Assembly (NCBI GenBank): GCA_028554795.2
Contig: CM068830.1
Span: 49,610,355 to 49,674,354 of the forward strand
Length of the DNA: 64,000 nt
Source of the DNA: Sinohyriopsis cumingii
Taxonomy: Eukaryota; Mollusca; Bivalvia; Unionida; Unionidae
Reading direction: 5' to 3'
Under the pieces are notes generated by a model. The model was not told the DNA's origin. It saw only the letters and a program-made list of their open reading frames with translations, and did no database searches. A program made the translations under genes and the position numbers. Shown here piece by piece: positions 1 to 13,250 of this stretch. Each line of letters begins with the position of its first letter. Position 1 is the stretch's first letter.

Positions 1-1395
1 TATGAAAGATCTGGACCATGAACTTTCACATTTGCAAGTGCAAAAAAAGAAATGAACTTAAAGAGTTATTATTTGAATATAAGCACTTATTTCCAGATGT
101 TCCTGCAAGAACAAAATTTTCCATGACGTTGAAATTATAAATTCCGAACCTGTGAAACAACATCCGTACAGGATGAACCCTCTCAAACAGGAATAATTGA
201 AAAAAGAAATTCAGTACTTTCCAGTAGAATGATTTTATAGAGCCCAGTTAAAGTGACTAGAGTTAATCATGCATACTTGTTCCAAAACGAAATAAAACTT
301 TCCGTATGTGCATTGATTATAGGAAGGTGATTAGTGTGACAAAAACAGATCCATATTCATTACCAAGGATCGATGACTGTATTGATAAGATCGGAAATGC
401 CACGTATGTTACCAAATTTGACCTTCTGAAACGATTTTGGCAAATTCCATTAAGGAATGAGCAAAGGAAATTTCGGCATTCGTGAGTCTAGATGGACGTT
501 CTCAATATAAAGTAAAGCCATTTGGGATGAAAGGGGCGCCAAGTACTTTTCTACGTTTCATTAATATGATCACCTCTGGTCTAGACAATTGTGATGCTTA
601 CATCGATTATGTCATCATCGTCATCGACACATGGAAAGAACATTTAGCAACAATTCGGAAATTCTTTGATAGTCTCACTGATGCAAGTTTGACAATTAAT
701 TTATCCAAAATTGAGTTCTGCCGTGCTAGTGTAACTTTTCTAGGACACATCGTGAGATATGGACAAGTTAAACATATATATGCTAAGGTCAAGGCTATCT
801 CTGAATTCCCTGTGCCTGTACATAAAAAGCAACTGATGCGATCTTTAGGTATGGCCAGATACTATCGGAAATTTTGTTCCAATTTTTCTTTAACTGCTGA
901 ACCCCTGACAGACTCATTGAGTAAGGAAAACAAGAATCTTTAGACTGAAAAATGACAGGAGGCATTTGACAAGTTAAAGCCATACTTAAAAGCGCACCAG
1001 TTCTTACAGCTCCAAAATTAAGACAATCAATTAAACTGTTGATTCAAGTGATGTAGGGGTTGGAGCAGTTCTGATTCAAGAAGACAAAAATGGTATTGAT
1101 CATCCAGTGTGCTATTTTTCTAAGAAATTAAATAAGCACCAAAGAAATTATTCAACACTCGAGAAGTAATGTTTGGCTTTGATACTGGCATTACAACATT
1201 TTGAAATTCACATTAGTTCAGCCCCTTCTTCGATTATTGTGTTTAGTGACCACAACACCCTTACTTTATTGGGAAGATGAAAAATAAAATCAAAGACTAC
1301 TAAGGTAGATTTTGTTGTTACAGGAATATGATATTGACATCAGGTACATCAAGGGAATATAAAATTTAATAGCAGATGCACTTTCACATGTATAA
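1..1395 (+). mobile_element. Ty3/Gypsy-type retrotransposon fossil, pol fragment
   Basis: Fossil of an LTR retrotransposon whose 5' part lies outside the window. Plus-strand translation shows, in order, the pre-RT segment (about 50-300), a reverse transcriptase core (about 300-800, with the segment KPFGMKGAPSTF), the RT-RNase H connection with the family-typical FLGHIV and YYRKF blocks (about 740-880), and an RNase H segment (about 1030-1395, ending in a family-typical ADALS block). This order is that of Ty3/Gypsy (Metaviridae) pol. No integrase-like segment is recognisable between RNase H and the purine tract at 1509. The copy is old and broken, with at least half a dozen interruptions judged by eye. 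Confidence 0.85.
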
Positions 1396-1508
1396 AAATG
1401 TATTATCTCATGTACACTGTGTAATTTATAAGAGTTCTTTTTAACCTGATGAATAATTTATCTATGGTAAAAATAAAGCTTTATCCTATAAATTTTTCTT
1501 TTTCTTTA

Positions 1509-2038
1509 TGGGGGGAAGTGTTACGTATATTTGATCTAATTTAATTGTTTGTAAGTTTTAAAATCTTTTGATTTTTAATTTCATTACATATCAAAGTAAT
1601 GTAATCTTGTTTACTAGGAATCTGACATTTTCCAGAAAATTCAGTTTGACCCAACTCTTTTCATAAACACCTAATAATAGAAACACTGTTTCTATTTTTG
1701 ACTTAGTTTCTTACCTTGATTCAGAAATCACTGAGACAAGTAAAGAACTTCTTATTTTTATTCTCAGAGTAAAATTATTGGTTTTCATCAAGGTCATACT
1801 GGGAGTACGTAATTTTATATGTAAACAACCTCAATTTTGCAGTTCTGGGTTTTCCAAAATTGCGCAGTAGTCAGGTTATATACCGATGGCTATAGAGATA
1901 TTTCTCCATTTGGGCTTTTACTTTACACTGGAAAGTGTCTGTTTGTGATCAGTTTGAAGTTACATTTTAATTTTAGTCACATTATTTGGATTCTAAAAGA
2001 TTAATTCTTTTTCCTGGAAATATTTGAGTGCTCATACA
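1509..2038 (+). repeat. Polypurine tract and probable 3' LTR of the Ty3/Gypsy fossil
   Basis: A purine run (1510-1518) is followed at 1519 by TGTTACG, a common 5' LTR boundary in animal Ty3/Gypsy elements. A TATA-like stretch lies near 1878. The right boundary is tentative: a CA dinucleotide near 2038 would give a roughly 520-bp LTR, but with no 5' LTR in the window this cannot be compared. Purine tract plus LTR start directly after RNase H supports the assignment. Confidence 0.55.
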
Positions 2039-3067
2039 GAATTCTTGGACAAAGACATTTCTTTAAATTTTATTCGGAATACAAACACCAGAATATTATT
2101 TTCTGTGGTTCACAAAGAACTGAAAACACATCAACATTATACTGACTATAGTATACTTCATCGCCTTCCATTTTGTATTTTTTGTCAGGACTCGAACTTG
2201 AATTCATTAGAACATTTCTTTACTAGGACTTATAAAAATTTAATTCATTGCCTAAACATGTAACATAAGACTTGTCATAGTTTCATAATGATTCATATCA
2301 AGTATAATGAGAAGAGCTACTATGCATCTGAGGAAACTTTAATCAAAACCTGCTGATGGCGCCACCTGCAGGAAAACTGAGTGCTATGTCATGTTTTCTA
2401 CTAATGCGGACTTGACATTAAAAATGTCAATATGCTAATAAAGCAAGTAGGGATAAATGTCTTCTGTGATTGAGTCAATTCACACCTATCTAGTCCTAAA
2501 TGAAAACTACTTTCTAATGACAACAAAAAATCATCTGCAGAACAGTCTCTGTTGATACTCTCAACTGATCACTTAAATCACAAAGAATTCATTATACTGT
2601 TAGTAAACACCTGGACAACGTCTGCAGACCTTTCTACAGGAAAATCTGCTTGGAGGTGGTAGATAAAGGGTGGGAATGAGAATGGATGTTGTGGCCAGGT
2701 AATTCTGAAATAAAGGATTCCTTGACGTTTTATTCATATTTATATTTATGTATGCATTTATTAATTTCTTTATATTGGTGAAAGCCAGAGGTGACTGAAA
2801 TACACCTAACAATAACTGTTGTAGGTACCTATTAGATGACAGATGTAGAAATTAATTCCTGCTGTTTGATAGATTGCAAACTTTATGCACCAAATTTTGG
2901 TTGGAATTAGCAAGAAAGTACAGTAGGATCAGGAAGAAACAACTAAAAAATGACAATGGAAAGATTAAGGAATGAACCATTCCAACTACAGGGGTTTGGT
3001 TTGGTGTTTTACAGCATAGTAACACAAGGTATTTTGAGCTGACACATTTAGAGTACTTTATCCTAGG

Positions 3068-3188
3068 GCACACCATGGTAAGTGATTAGCACTGATCTGA
3101 TGGTAACTCCTACGCCCTCTATGCCACAAGTCTGGCATGCTGCTCACTCAACCACCATGGTTCCTGCCACTATTGGTCGCCTCTTATG
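3068..3188. repeat. Possible SINE remnant
   Basis: GC-richer than its surroundings, ending in a GGTCGCCTCTTATGACAAG block that resembles segments common in molluscan interspersed repeats. There is no second copy in the window and no target duplication was seen, so this rests on resemblance only. Confidence 0.22.
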
Positions 3189-3437
3189 ACAAGGTCTATT
3201 CTACATTCTACATACATAAAACCACAAAGGCTTGTTGTCATTGCTTATTCACTTAATGTCCCCAGTATTTATGAAAGTTTCAGGAACAAATCTGTATGCA
3301 AACAAAAAGGAAACCTAAAAACTGATGGACGAATGGAAGACTGGGCAAAGGGAAAGCCCAATTTCAAAATCTTGGTTTGCTCCCCAAAATAATGGTATGT
3401 TCATGTGAATCTATGAGCATGTATATGCATGCATTAC

Positions 3438-3482
3438 AGAGAGAAAGAGACAGAGACAGAGAGAGACAGACAGACAGAGAGA
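3438..3482. repeat. GA/GACA simple repeat
   Basis: Imperfect GAGACA/GACA microsatellite. It creates low-complexity reading frames on both strands that are not genes. Confidence 0.9.
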
Positions 3483-4156
3483 TCCAAGTGGATTTCTCGA
3501 TGTCACACTGAGGAACCCATATGCTTCGATTACAATCTATTGAGGCTACCACAAATGCATGAGAAAGTAAGAGGGACAGGTTTTGAAAGACTTTCAAAAG
3601 ATAAAAACAAATCATGATGAAGTACATGTATTATTGACATAACCAAAGATATACCACATCTTCACATAGCGAGATGATAATATATGTTATATACAAATAG
3701 CACATAGTTACCAGGAAGTAATAACACCATTTGTGAAAAAGTCCATAGAGCATTCATAAGTCCATAAGTCTTTATACTGCTTGTACTAGGCAAAGCCTTT
3801 AAAGTAAAAATAATAACATCTGACAATAAAGATATATTATGCTGTTGATTGTGAAAAAAATCATAACAAATAAAAAACCAATAAAGCATTATTTTTATGG
3901 CTGATTTACCCTTGTCTTATTTTTTCTATTTTAGATAAGTATAGTTACCTCCATTAAATTCATGAGTTCTGATAACAAGGTGGCAGCACCCTCTTTAAGG
4001 TTTTTATTTTTGGCATCATTGTTAATATCGTCATTCTTGAAGATCCTAAAGTTGATGATTTCATTCAAGTATTTTAGTTTCCATTAATTCAATTATTATG
4101 CAAAAATACATATGAGAAGATATTATGACAGGTTGTGTATAAACGAACAAAAAATG

Positions 4157-4190
4157 AAAATTAAAATTAAAATTAAAATTAAAAAAAAAA
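4157..4190. repeat. AAAATT simple repeat
   Basis: About four to five copies of AAAATT running into a poly-A stretch. Confidence 0.85.
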
Positions 4191-6350
4191 TAATTAATAA
4201 ATCAATGCTTAATATGGGGACTGACCTTATATTAAACTTTTAATGTTTTTGACAGACAAGAGATGCCTTTTTATGTTAAGATTGTCTCTTATTAACCCAG
4301 AATGAAAAAAATCTTTAACAGTAACTTTGACCTAAAAGACTTTAGTACTGACCCGAAAAATCTAAAGTGTGGACAGATGGAAGGACACCTTGTCAAGATT
4401 CCCCAAAATGCAGGCAAGACAAAAATGACTTATGTTAAGTTGGTATTTCACAAATAAATTCTACAGTAGTAATATTTTATACTTTGACCCGATTTCCCCA
4501 TCTGCGATCAACACGGAATGAGTCTTGGATTTTGTTAGAGACATTATATCAATGAAAACCCAAGAGTGGGGCTTTATTTTATTTATACTGAATATCAGTA
4601 ATTTACCAAATTTATCCATATACAGTACACTCCACTTGGCACTGTCAAGACCCAGATATGCTTTACACAGTTCAATTAAAATCCAAAGAAGAACAGCATA
4701 GACCATTGCTAATCTCATTCAAAAAGACTCCTGCATTGCTTCATGAGATCTCCACAATAAGAGTGTCTAATAATATGCTTAACTGACCTGTGGTATCAAT
4801 AGTTGTCATTTTCATCAAACAATGTAGAAGTAAAACCACAATGGCATTTCTCCCTATTTCAAAATTTACCTAGACAGACTTGCTGCAATCACTGAAACCA
4901 AAATAATACTGTCAGCTTAACAAGATATAGTTAAACATCCCTCTGTAAACAGACACAAAAAACTGCTCCCTATATGATGTCATAAAGAACACCACTGGAT
5001 GTACATAGTCGACATACAGATAACTGGTACAAGTTATTTCTTATGCATCCGAGTAACCATTCGTTGACTGGATGTATGCAAAAAAATTTTCACTTGTGAC
5101 ATTGTAATTTTTTACCCATATCTCATGGACCAAACTTTAAACAGATTTGGAATAGCAAAGCAACAAACAACAACATACAAATTGGTCAATGTTAAATTTA
5201 ATTTTATAAGACATAAATAGGCCAAGAACAAATAAACATTTTGCAGCAATAAAATAAAGATGTTGACAACAATAAACTTTTACATATGAAACCTATTCCT
5301 CTTTGAAGATTATCCAAGAGAAGTAAATCTTGCTGCAACAAAATTATCAGAAACTCTTCAATAACAGTACAGAATAAAGACTTTAATATTCTCATTCCAT
5401 TCCAAAGAACAAGATGTGTATCAATATAGCAAACACAAACTGTTTGACCCTGTTGTCAGTCTAATTTTTAAATGTTCTTTTAATTATTTCAATGATTGAT
5501 AATTTGTAAATGAAAAATCAATTTACAATGACTTTTTTCAATCAGATAGCTTAAGAATCTGTTTCTATCTCCTAATTATTGCAAATTTTTCCAAAAGGTA
5601 AAAATTAGAAAACACCTTTCTACACGTTTTTAGCAAATTTCCACATACACTTGCAATGACATTTTATGAGTCATAAGGGGAGATAACCCAATGTGAGGTG
5701 CACGCGAATGCCATTGGAGGAGAGGGATCTAAAACAGTTAAGACTGTCCATATTTATATGAAACCTGATGTTTCTTCATTATTACAGTGATGTATCATGC
5801 AATCTCACCTCATCATCCTATAAAATCAGACCCCCAAATTTTAGGAATGCCTCATTCTGGACTTCAAGGACAACCTGTTTAGCAGAGATCTTATGGAGCC
5901 ATAACAGAGGTTTGAATGAGACAAAGGCTTTGGCGCACCAATAAAACTGGACCTATACTATTCAAGTTAATATCTGCCAACAAACCACAATGCAAAATTA
6001 AAAGGCCAAATAAAAATGTCTTTTCCAAGAAACATGAATAATGTATACAGAAACGATATCAAAAGTCTAAATTTATTAAGCATAAACTTCCAATGGACAA
6101 TTTGCACTTTGTATTTAACTGTAAAAAAATTCTAAGCTTTGATCTTGTTAATGAAATTAACATAATAAAGTTTAATTCAGCAAGGTGGGTTGTCTTGTAA
6201 TAGCTGAAGTTTAAAAGAACTAAATACTTGCACAGAATGTTTGATGAAAATCTGTATTACATACATCTGATAAAGTTATAAGCATTATGATAACTGTACA
6301 ACTGTTATCTGTATCATAACAAGTATTAGATATTAAGATGATGAACAAAT

Positions 6351-6622
6351 TTACTCATCTGGACCTAACATGTGAATGAATTTACTCATCTGGACTTAAC
6401 ATGTGAATGAAGGTACTCATTTGGATCTAATGTCAACAAATTTACTCATCTGGACCTAACATGTGAATGAAGTTACTCATCTGGATCTAATATGTCAACA
6501 AATTTACTCATCTGGAAATAAAATGTGATCAAATTTATTCACTTGGACCTAAAATGTAAAGAGATTTACTCATCTGGACCTAAAATGTAAACAGATTTAC
6601 TCATCTGGACCTAAAATGTATC
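6351..6622. repeat. Minisatellite, nine ~30-bp units
   Basis: Nine tandem units built on TTTACTCATCTGGACCTAA followed by a variable ATGT-rich 10-12 bp spacer. Units differ by point changes and small indels, and two sub-types of spacer interleave, so this is an ageing minisatellite. No flanking cas genes or unique spacers are present. Confidence 0.9.
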
Positions 6623-7235
6623 CTACACTAGTCTTGACCTTAGATCAATGTAAATGTTGCTGCATGCATACTAGCTCTGTTAAATGAACAGGATCAATAT
6701 TAAGCTCTGATTGAACATTTTCCTTCACTCGAGTAGGAAATGTGCATGATGGTTTTATTCTGTGCACCTGTAGTTTCATGTCCCTTAAAATTAAGTTTCT
6801 TCCAGTTACAGCAACAAAATATCATTCATATGCTACTGATTACCAGTAAATGCTAATGATGTTTGTTTTCAAGAGTATACATGCTGATTCAGCTTCTTTC
6901 CAACTCTGCCTGGAGCAATCACGCATGCACCAATATGTACATTTGGGACAGAAGTATGACAAATATTGTAGCAATAGTTTTAAACAGTCGAAGTTTGCTA
7001 CACAATTCACAATTACACTGAACATCTAACTTTGTATAATGTATTTAAATGTAGGTTGTTTTCTTTTCTATGTTAAAATAATTTTAAAAAATTACATGAA
7101 CAGTCATTTTAAAGTAATATGACATTGAAAAACCAATGCAAATTTAGATCCTAAATTATTCTTTTCTATATAAGTGATCAGTTTCACTCAAATAATCATT
7201 CTGAATATAGTTGCTTATAAGTCCAACTGCAAACA

Positions 7236-7405
7236 GCACAGACTCTGATCTGCCAACACATAATTCGATGGAAGATTTGAGTCTATGCAATCTGTTAAGA
7301 TATAATCAATAGAAGAAACAGCACAAACTCTGATCTGCCAGTGCATTACATCATGGCAGATTAGGGTCCATGCTGTTAGTAGCTGAATTTGACTTATAAG
7401 AGACT
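7236..7405. repeat. Foldback repeat, two tandem partial copies
   Basis: Two related copies (about 7236-7290 and 7318-7405) carry CTCTGATCTGCCA, and the second ends with the near-complement TGGCAGATTAGGG, so it can fold into a hairpin. A third relative lies at 60952-61032 in SUCLG1 intron 5, showing a dispersed family. Confidence 0.55.
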
Positions 7406-8119
7406 AAAGACACTATACTTGTAATTTATACCCTCTAAAACACTTTTAAGTCAAAAAGTACATCACTAAATCTTATCCCTATCAAGGTGTCTTCTTGCGA
7501 CCAGTAAAAATCTGGTTTAATGTAAGCACTGGTAACATCAATTCTTCTATCACAAACATAACTAAATAAGTATGAGTAAAAGCATTAAACTTCCTAAATG
7601 AAGTTGCAAATAAAACATTTGGATACTGAATACAGGTTTCAATATTCCTTGGATAATGAAAATTACATAATGCATCTTTACCCATGACAATAACTTACTT
7701 TCTTAAAATAGCAGAAACAGTTGTAGATTTCATGATTGATAAACATGATTTTTTTTCTAGTCTAACAGTCATTCATATACTGAATAAAACTACCTAATAC
7801 ACATATAACTCCATTTCTGTCTTAGTGTATTCAAAGTGGCTCATTACATTCAAAGCAGTTTGCAAGTACAACATATTTAATCTACAGACAAAAAACAACA
7901 TTACCCTAAAACTGGAAGAATACATAACAGGAGACTCAAGTAGGCTTCATATTGCTTACCTGGCTTACATTTAACTTTAACAGTTGATCATTTCACTAGT
8001 ATTTCACAACCTATGTAAACCATCTCCAAAACTCTGAAGCATGTTAATTTGACCTATTATATTGTATCCTGATGAGAATTCTTTCTAAAGATAGAGGCAT
8101 AATAAATAAACAGTCTTTT

Positions 8120-9700
8120 GCTCATAACTGAAATCATTGAAGATCTTGATAATATAAACCTACATACGATGTTTTATCGAAACTGGATGAGATACAAGTA
8201 TATAGTCTCTAGACCTAAAGAGATAACAAGTTTAGCCAATCAGATGCCAGATACCTCATTAAAATGCATATATCTTACTTATTATACAGCCTATGATTAT
8301 GCATCAAGCTGAGGCAAAATCAGACTGGAACTCAGTCTCCAGAATGGTAACAAGCTTAATCAGATAGATACAACATTACCTCACTGATAAGCAGTCATCC
8401 AACATCTTGATAGCATAAAAATATTTAACATGTTTGACCAAAATATGATCAGATATATAGTTGCAGGAGTGATGATAAGCTCAGCCAATAAGATGCAAGG
8501 TAACAAAATTAATATACATTGATCATGCTCATAAATGTACTCACATAGAGCATGCTCATAAATGTACTCACATGGATCATGCTCATAAATGTACTCATAC
8601 TGATCATGTTCATAAATGTACCCACATGGATCATGCTCATAAATGTACTTATATTGATCATGTTCATAAATGTACTCACATGGAGCATGCTCATAAATGT
8701 ACTCACATGGAGCATGCTCATAAATGTGCTCATCTAAGATCTTAATGATTTAAACATATTTACTACATCTGATCCAAATGAGCATCAAGAGTCATAACAA
8801 AGTTCTGCCAATCAGATCCTAGATCATCTCATTAGCTGCACTGACCTTGACCTATCCAACCTGATGTAAATCTTAACAATACTGTAAATCTGATCAGAGT
8901 GGTAATGAGCTTTGTCAATCACATGTGAGACCATGTCAATATTTGTGGATCCTGCTAATTATTTACATTTTCAGAGATCTGGATAAAAAAAAGCACACGC
9001 TGCCATTCTGATCAAATTCAGATCAGAAATATGGCTTTTAAACTGGTAACAAGCTCAATAAATCAGATGCAAAATTAAACCATTAATACAAATGGATCTT
9101 GGTCATTACTGACCACATCCAACATTTTGTTGATAAGCCCACATTTCAAGTTTAATCAAAACTGGATCAGAAACATAGGCTTCAGAGTGGTAAGCTTACC
9201 CGAAATCAGATGCCAGATCCTCCTTTTCATTATGCATCCAATTCATCTCACTCATTATGGAACTTGAGGATATAAGCATATATTGCAAGTATGATCAAAT
9301 CTGGATCAGAAATATAGCCTCCAGAAATGTAACATGCTCAGCCTATCAAATGAAAGCTCATCATTACTACGTCTGTATTTCACTCATTATTAAACTCATC
9401 AAAAATCTTAATGAGTTAAGCATACATTGGAAGTTTGATCAAAATCTGATGATATCGCCTCCAGAATGTTAACGTGCAACTGTTGACAGATGGATGATAG
9501 ATGACTGATACAGTGCCATTACATTAGCTCACTTGACCTTGTGGCCAATTGAGCAAAGAATCGTATTTAACAAGAAAATGACAGCAAACGTAAAAAAGTC
9601 GTGTAAGCATATATTTTAAGTCTGATCAAAATCAGCTCATAAATATGGCCCTCAGAGTGGTAACATGCAGTGTTGACAGGTAGATGATAGATGACTGATG
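8120..9700. repeat. Degenerate ~140-bp tandem array
   Basis: About ten diverged copies of a unit containing GATCAGAAATATAGCCTCC, then AGAGTGGTAACAAGCTC and AATCAGATGC. The GTAACAAGCT-like core recurs near 8205, 8345, 8466, 8897, 9045, 9187, 9320, 9462 and 9654, giving spacings mostly of 100-150 bp. A 27-bp minisatellite interrupts the array. The AGAGTG-GTTAACAAG core resembles a repeat widespread in bivalve and gastropod genomes (from memory). Confidence 0.75.
8518..8736. repeat. 27-bp minisatellite, eight units
   Basis: Eight near-identical 27-bp units of the form CATGCTCATAAATGTACTCA plus seven bases. Because 27 is a multiple of three, both strands stay open and yield 9-residue repeat peptides; these are repeat artefacts. 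It sits inside the ~140-bp array. Confidence 0.93.
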
Positions 9701-11049
9701 CAGGGCCTTACCATATATCATGAGTTTGACAGCAAAATGTAACTGGTTATCAGGTATATTTCTTTGTCTATCAGATGTGAGGCATCATAACCATGAATTT
9801 GTGAACAATTTTCTGCTAAAACAATTTAAGTTCAAAAAATATATCAAAATGAGAGACGTTTACATGAAGCAGCATGAACTAATAAATTATCTGTGTAAGT
9901 GTTGGAAATCTCTATATAACAGGGACATGTCAATATGATTCCTCTGAGTAACTCAGTAAAGGACCAAGCACCTAACTGCAAACAGGGTAGACATTTATCT
10001 ACCAGTACATAAATAAAAAGAACAACCTCGTTACTTTCATTTGCTGTTTCATTACATGCATGTGTATCAAAGTCTTCACTGTTCACCATGGGGGAGTGCA
10101 CACTATATGCTGGTATACAGTGATTATCAACTTAATCCAGATATAATAACTTGTTGGATACATCACTGCTCAGCATTCCACTTAAATTTCCAATCAATAA
10201 TAAATGACTAACACAAGGGCATCATGGGTAATTTCAACAACAACAAAAAATTATTTTGCACATTCTGTAGAAGAGTTCCCACCTTTGAGATAGAAAGCTC
10301 CCTTTTGATCAACCTGTTAGACTTTTTCTCCAAAAGGACAGAAATCCATAAGCAATTACAGATGTGCATTAACACTGAAATATCCACTGATATAAATACT
10401 GAATATTTAATATCTGCATGTCTGTTGTCAAGTTTCAAATTGTGCATGTTGCCTCACGTTTAAAAAAAAATTATATTATAACTATTAAATACAATACAAT
10501 TCATGAAGTATGTGTGGCATGTTTTTGTGCAATCACAACAGAAGTTCACAGTTAAAATATATTTTTTTTAAACTCAAGAGTACAAAATGAAAATCATCCC
10601 TTATCCAACCTAGGACTAGATCAAAACCATCACTTCTCCAACCTAGGACTAGATCAAAACCATCACTTCTCCAACCCAGCATAAGATGACAACCATCATC
10701 TTCAGCCATGTAAAATGCCTGCCCAACTTCCAAAACAGCATAGCTCTAGATATAATCATTCCAAGTACTACCAGATCAATTCTGTTCACTTTAAAATACA
10801 AAATAGTGGAACTGGTCTGTATGTCAAACTCCTGAATGTTGTGTCCAAACACAATGACTCAGTGGCAAAGTGACCAAACCAAAAACTGACCACATGAAAA
10901 TATTAACAATGAGGTTAATCTAGGGCATGGAAATAGAGACGCAGACACTAAATGGACCTGTGTTGTGCATATACCAAGACAGGCTAGACAAAAACTAGAA
11001 TGAACAATATAGGCCCAGGTTTGCTGGCATAATATGCAATGTCAATCTG
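9701..11049. other. Gene-free stretch with a short 33-bp tandem repeat
   Basis: No supported gene. At 10597-10690 there are nearly three copies of a 33-bp unit containing CTAGGACTAGATCAAAACC. Otherwise unique-looking AT-rich sequence. Confidence 0.6.
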
Positions 11050-12870
11050 TACAGTAGTCCCTCACTATAGGGTACTTCAAAATAACATGGTCCCTGATTT
11101 ATCATGGATGCATTCAATCAAATTAGCTAATAGTAATTTCATTTATAATGCACCCCTGTATAATGTAACCTCATCTATTATGTGCTCATTTCTTTCTCCA
11201 TTAACTTTACATTGTCAGAATTGTGCAGTATTTTTCCAAACTGCACTGATTCATACTGCATGATATTTATCTAAAATTAGTATATGTTAGGAATTTTTTT
11301 TTTTTTTATTGTAAACAAACACTGCATGCTCATGTAGCAGATGTCTGAACTTTTGATTTATTCGATTTGTCTGTGGATGAACTAATCAAGCTGTTTGGTT
11401 CATTTGAAAGTAGAGATGATAAAGTTGACAATGTGGAAGTTAACCGAGTCACAGAAAAACACTTTCAACCAAGCAAACAAATGAAGGTCGTATTTGCAAT
11501 GTGACACATACAGTATTGAAAATATGATTCTGATCATTTCAATTTTTATTTAGGAAAAATGTTTAAAACCATCCACAAATCAAATGGCTCAGTGTACGAC
11601 CAATACTCTCAAGGCAAACAGCAGAAGACGGGCATATTATGGCCTATGGCTATCTCATCTTCCTCAGAGACATTCCATTTTCCAAGTCAGTCCAAACAAT
11701 TAACTGGAAAAAATATGCAACTGAAGAGGACATTTTCTGGTAGAAAACCATGAGCCTTAGAGCCAAGATGATTAAGTCTTTCTCCATCTATGAAAAGAGC
11801 TGTCAGCTGCTTTGCAATTTGCCATTTTACTTTGTTTGATAATGTTTAATTTGTAGTAGCAGTAAATGAATAAGTCATATAGGTCATGTCAGTAGCTGGA
11901 TTCTCTCCAATAAAGAGCATGGAAGTAATAAACATATGTTATCTACAGCAGTAATAAAAATGGCAATAAATACACTTACATTTTTGCATCTTGAAGTTCC
12001 TCACAATGTATTTTCTCAGTTATTTCTGCTAATCAGAATTACATGTGTTCCACACTGTGATACTGTACTATAATTTTGACTACACTTCCAACAGAAATTA
12101 CATTCTTCTTAATGCAATCAAATGAAATGAATGCGATAATCACTAGCAGAAAATATATAGTCCTGCTTATATTTTTTGAGAATATCAATTAAAAGAATTA
12201 AAATTTAAGCTATGTTCAGCAGCATCAAGGCAGTCCTTCCACTGCTCCAGTCACATTTACTTCATGTTACTGACACAGCTAATATATCTAGTCCATCAAG
12301 AATAGAAAAGCAGAATTAAGTTGGATCGACAGAAAAAGTTCCTGCATTTCCAGACCAAATGGAAAAGATGTTTCAAAGCACTTTCATTCACAATATGATT
12401 CTAAATTTTCAATTTTATGAGGACCATAACAAAAATTATTTTTTAAATTAATTGTCAATGGGCAGTGCTATGCATGTATTAACACTGTTACTATATATTG
12501 CTGAACATATTGTTGTGTATTTACTTTGGAATCCTGCATAAATTCAATACCTTGTTTATTTTAGTGTGTTCTTTTTCTTATTCAGGCTTAGCTAAAAAAG
12601 CAAAATGAGTATATAATAAAATAGTTACTACATTTGTATGGGAAAAAAATGAACTCATTTTTTTCCTGATTAATACTGTACTTCTAACATCATTCATATT
12701 TTCCCATACAAATGCAGTAAGCTCTAAATATATCATGGTGCACTTTCATGACTCCTATGAGTAACATTATACTGAGGAACCAGTGTACTCTGTACAATGT
12801 ACTCCAGAATTAGGAATCCTCAAACATTTCATGTTTCCTGTGAATGGTGTCATAGTTAAGGATCACTGTA
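11050..12870. mobile_element. Decayed pogo/Tc1-mariner-like DNA transposon
   Basis: The left end at 11050 reads TACAGTAGTCCCTCACTATA; the right end (reverse complement from 12870) reads TACAGTGATCCTTAACTATG. These make a diverged terminal inverted repeat of about 20 bp bounded by TA, as expected for the Tc1/mariner superfamily. The left-end sequence, with ATAATGC-type motifs, matches the pogo/Tigger style seen elsewhere in this window. No intact transposase remains, only short open stretches. Length about 1.8 kb. Confidence 0.6.
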
Positions 12871-13084
12871 TAACTATGCTGTTTGCAGTTTTGGTGTGCA
12901 ACGTAAACTGACAAGAATGCATGTAAAACACTAAGTGATGTGAGAATTAGAACATAAAACTTCACATTATCTTTTACTTTCTAGATAATTTACTTTCCTG
13001 TAATGGAGAAGTTTATTTCTAAACCAATGATTTTAATTTCATAAATTAGCTTATAGGGTTTAGTCTTACTGACCTAACCTCAAT

Positions 13085-13250
13085 TACAGTTAAACCTGTC
13101 TTGAAAGACCACGATTTTTATTAAAAAAATTATGGTCTCTCATTATAGGTCATGATGATATACAATCAATAAATTTGTGCACTGAGAATGTGGCCTCTTA
13201 AAGCAGGTAGTCTCACATAGCAGTGTTCTTTCAAGACAGGTTTTACTGTA
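13085..13250. mobile_element. Palindromic TA-flanked MITE
   Basis: A 166-bp element with strong terminal inverted repeats: left TACAGTTAAACCTGTCTTGA and right (reverse complement) TACAGTAAAACCTGTCTTGA, continuing into AAGA. It is bounded by TA and non-coding. This is a Tc1/mariner-type miniature element; arm identity above 85 per cent suggests moderate age. Confidence 0.85.

Larger units (their letters stand above)
2039..6347. other. Gene-free stretch beyond the GOLGA7 3' end
   Basis: No ORF here has a recognisable family or supported exon structure on either strand. It holds the small simple repeats listed separately and a possible SINE remnant near 3068-3188. It may be intergenic; a distal 3' exon or UTR of the minus-strand GOLGA7 gene cannot be excluded. 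Confidence 0.5.

Noticed and set aside
6351-6622. CRISPR-like regular repeats
   Set aside because: Units are contiguous and diverged, with no unique spacers or cas genes, in an animal genome; it is a minisatellite.
8509-8737. Open reading frames on both strands with 9-residue repeats
   Set aside because: They result from a 27-bp tandem repeat, a multiple of three; nothing else supports coding.
11020-11060. Terminal GOLGA7 exon spliced from an acceptor within the pogo-like left end
   Set aside because: The translated tail (starting IDIAYYASK) does not resemble the conserved C-terminus, and the site coincides with a transposon end.
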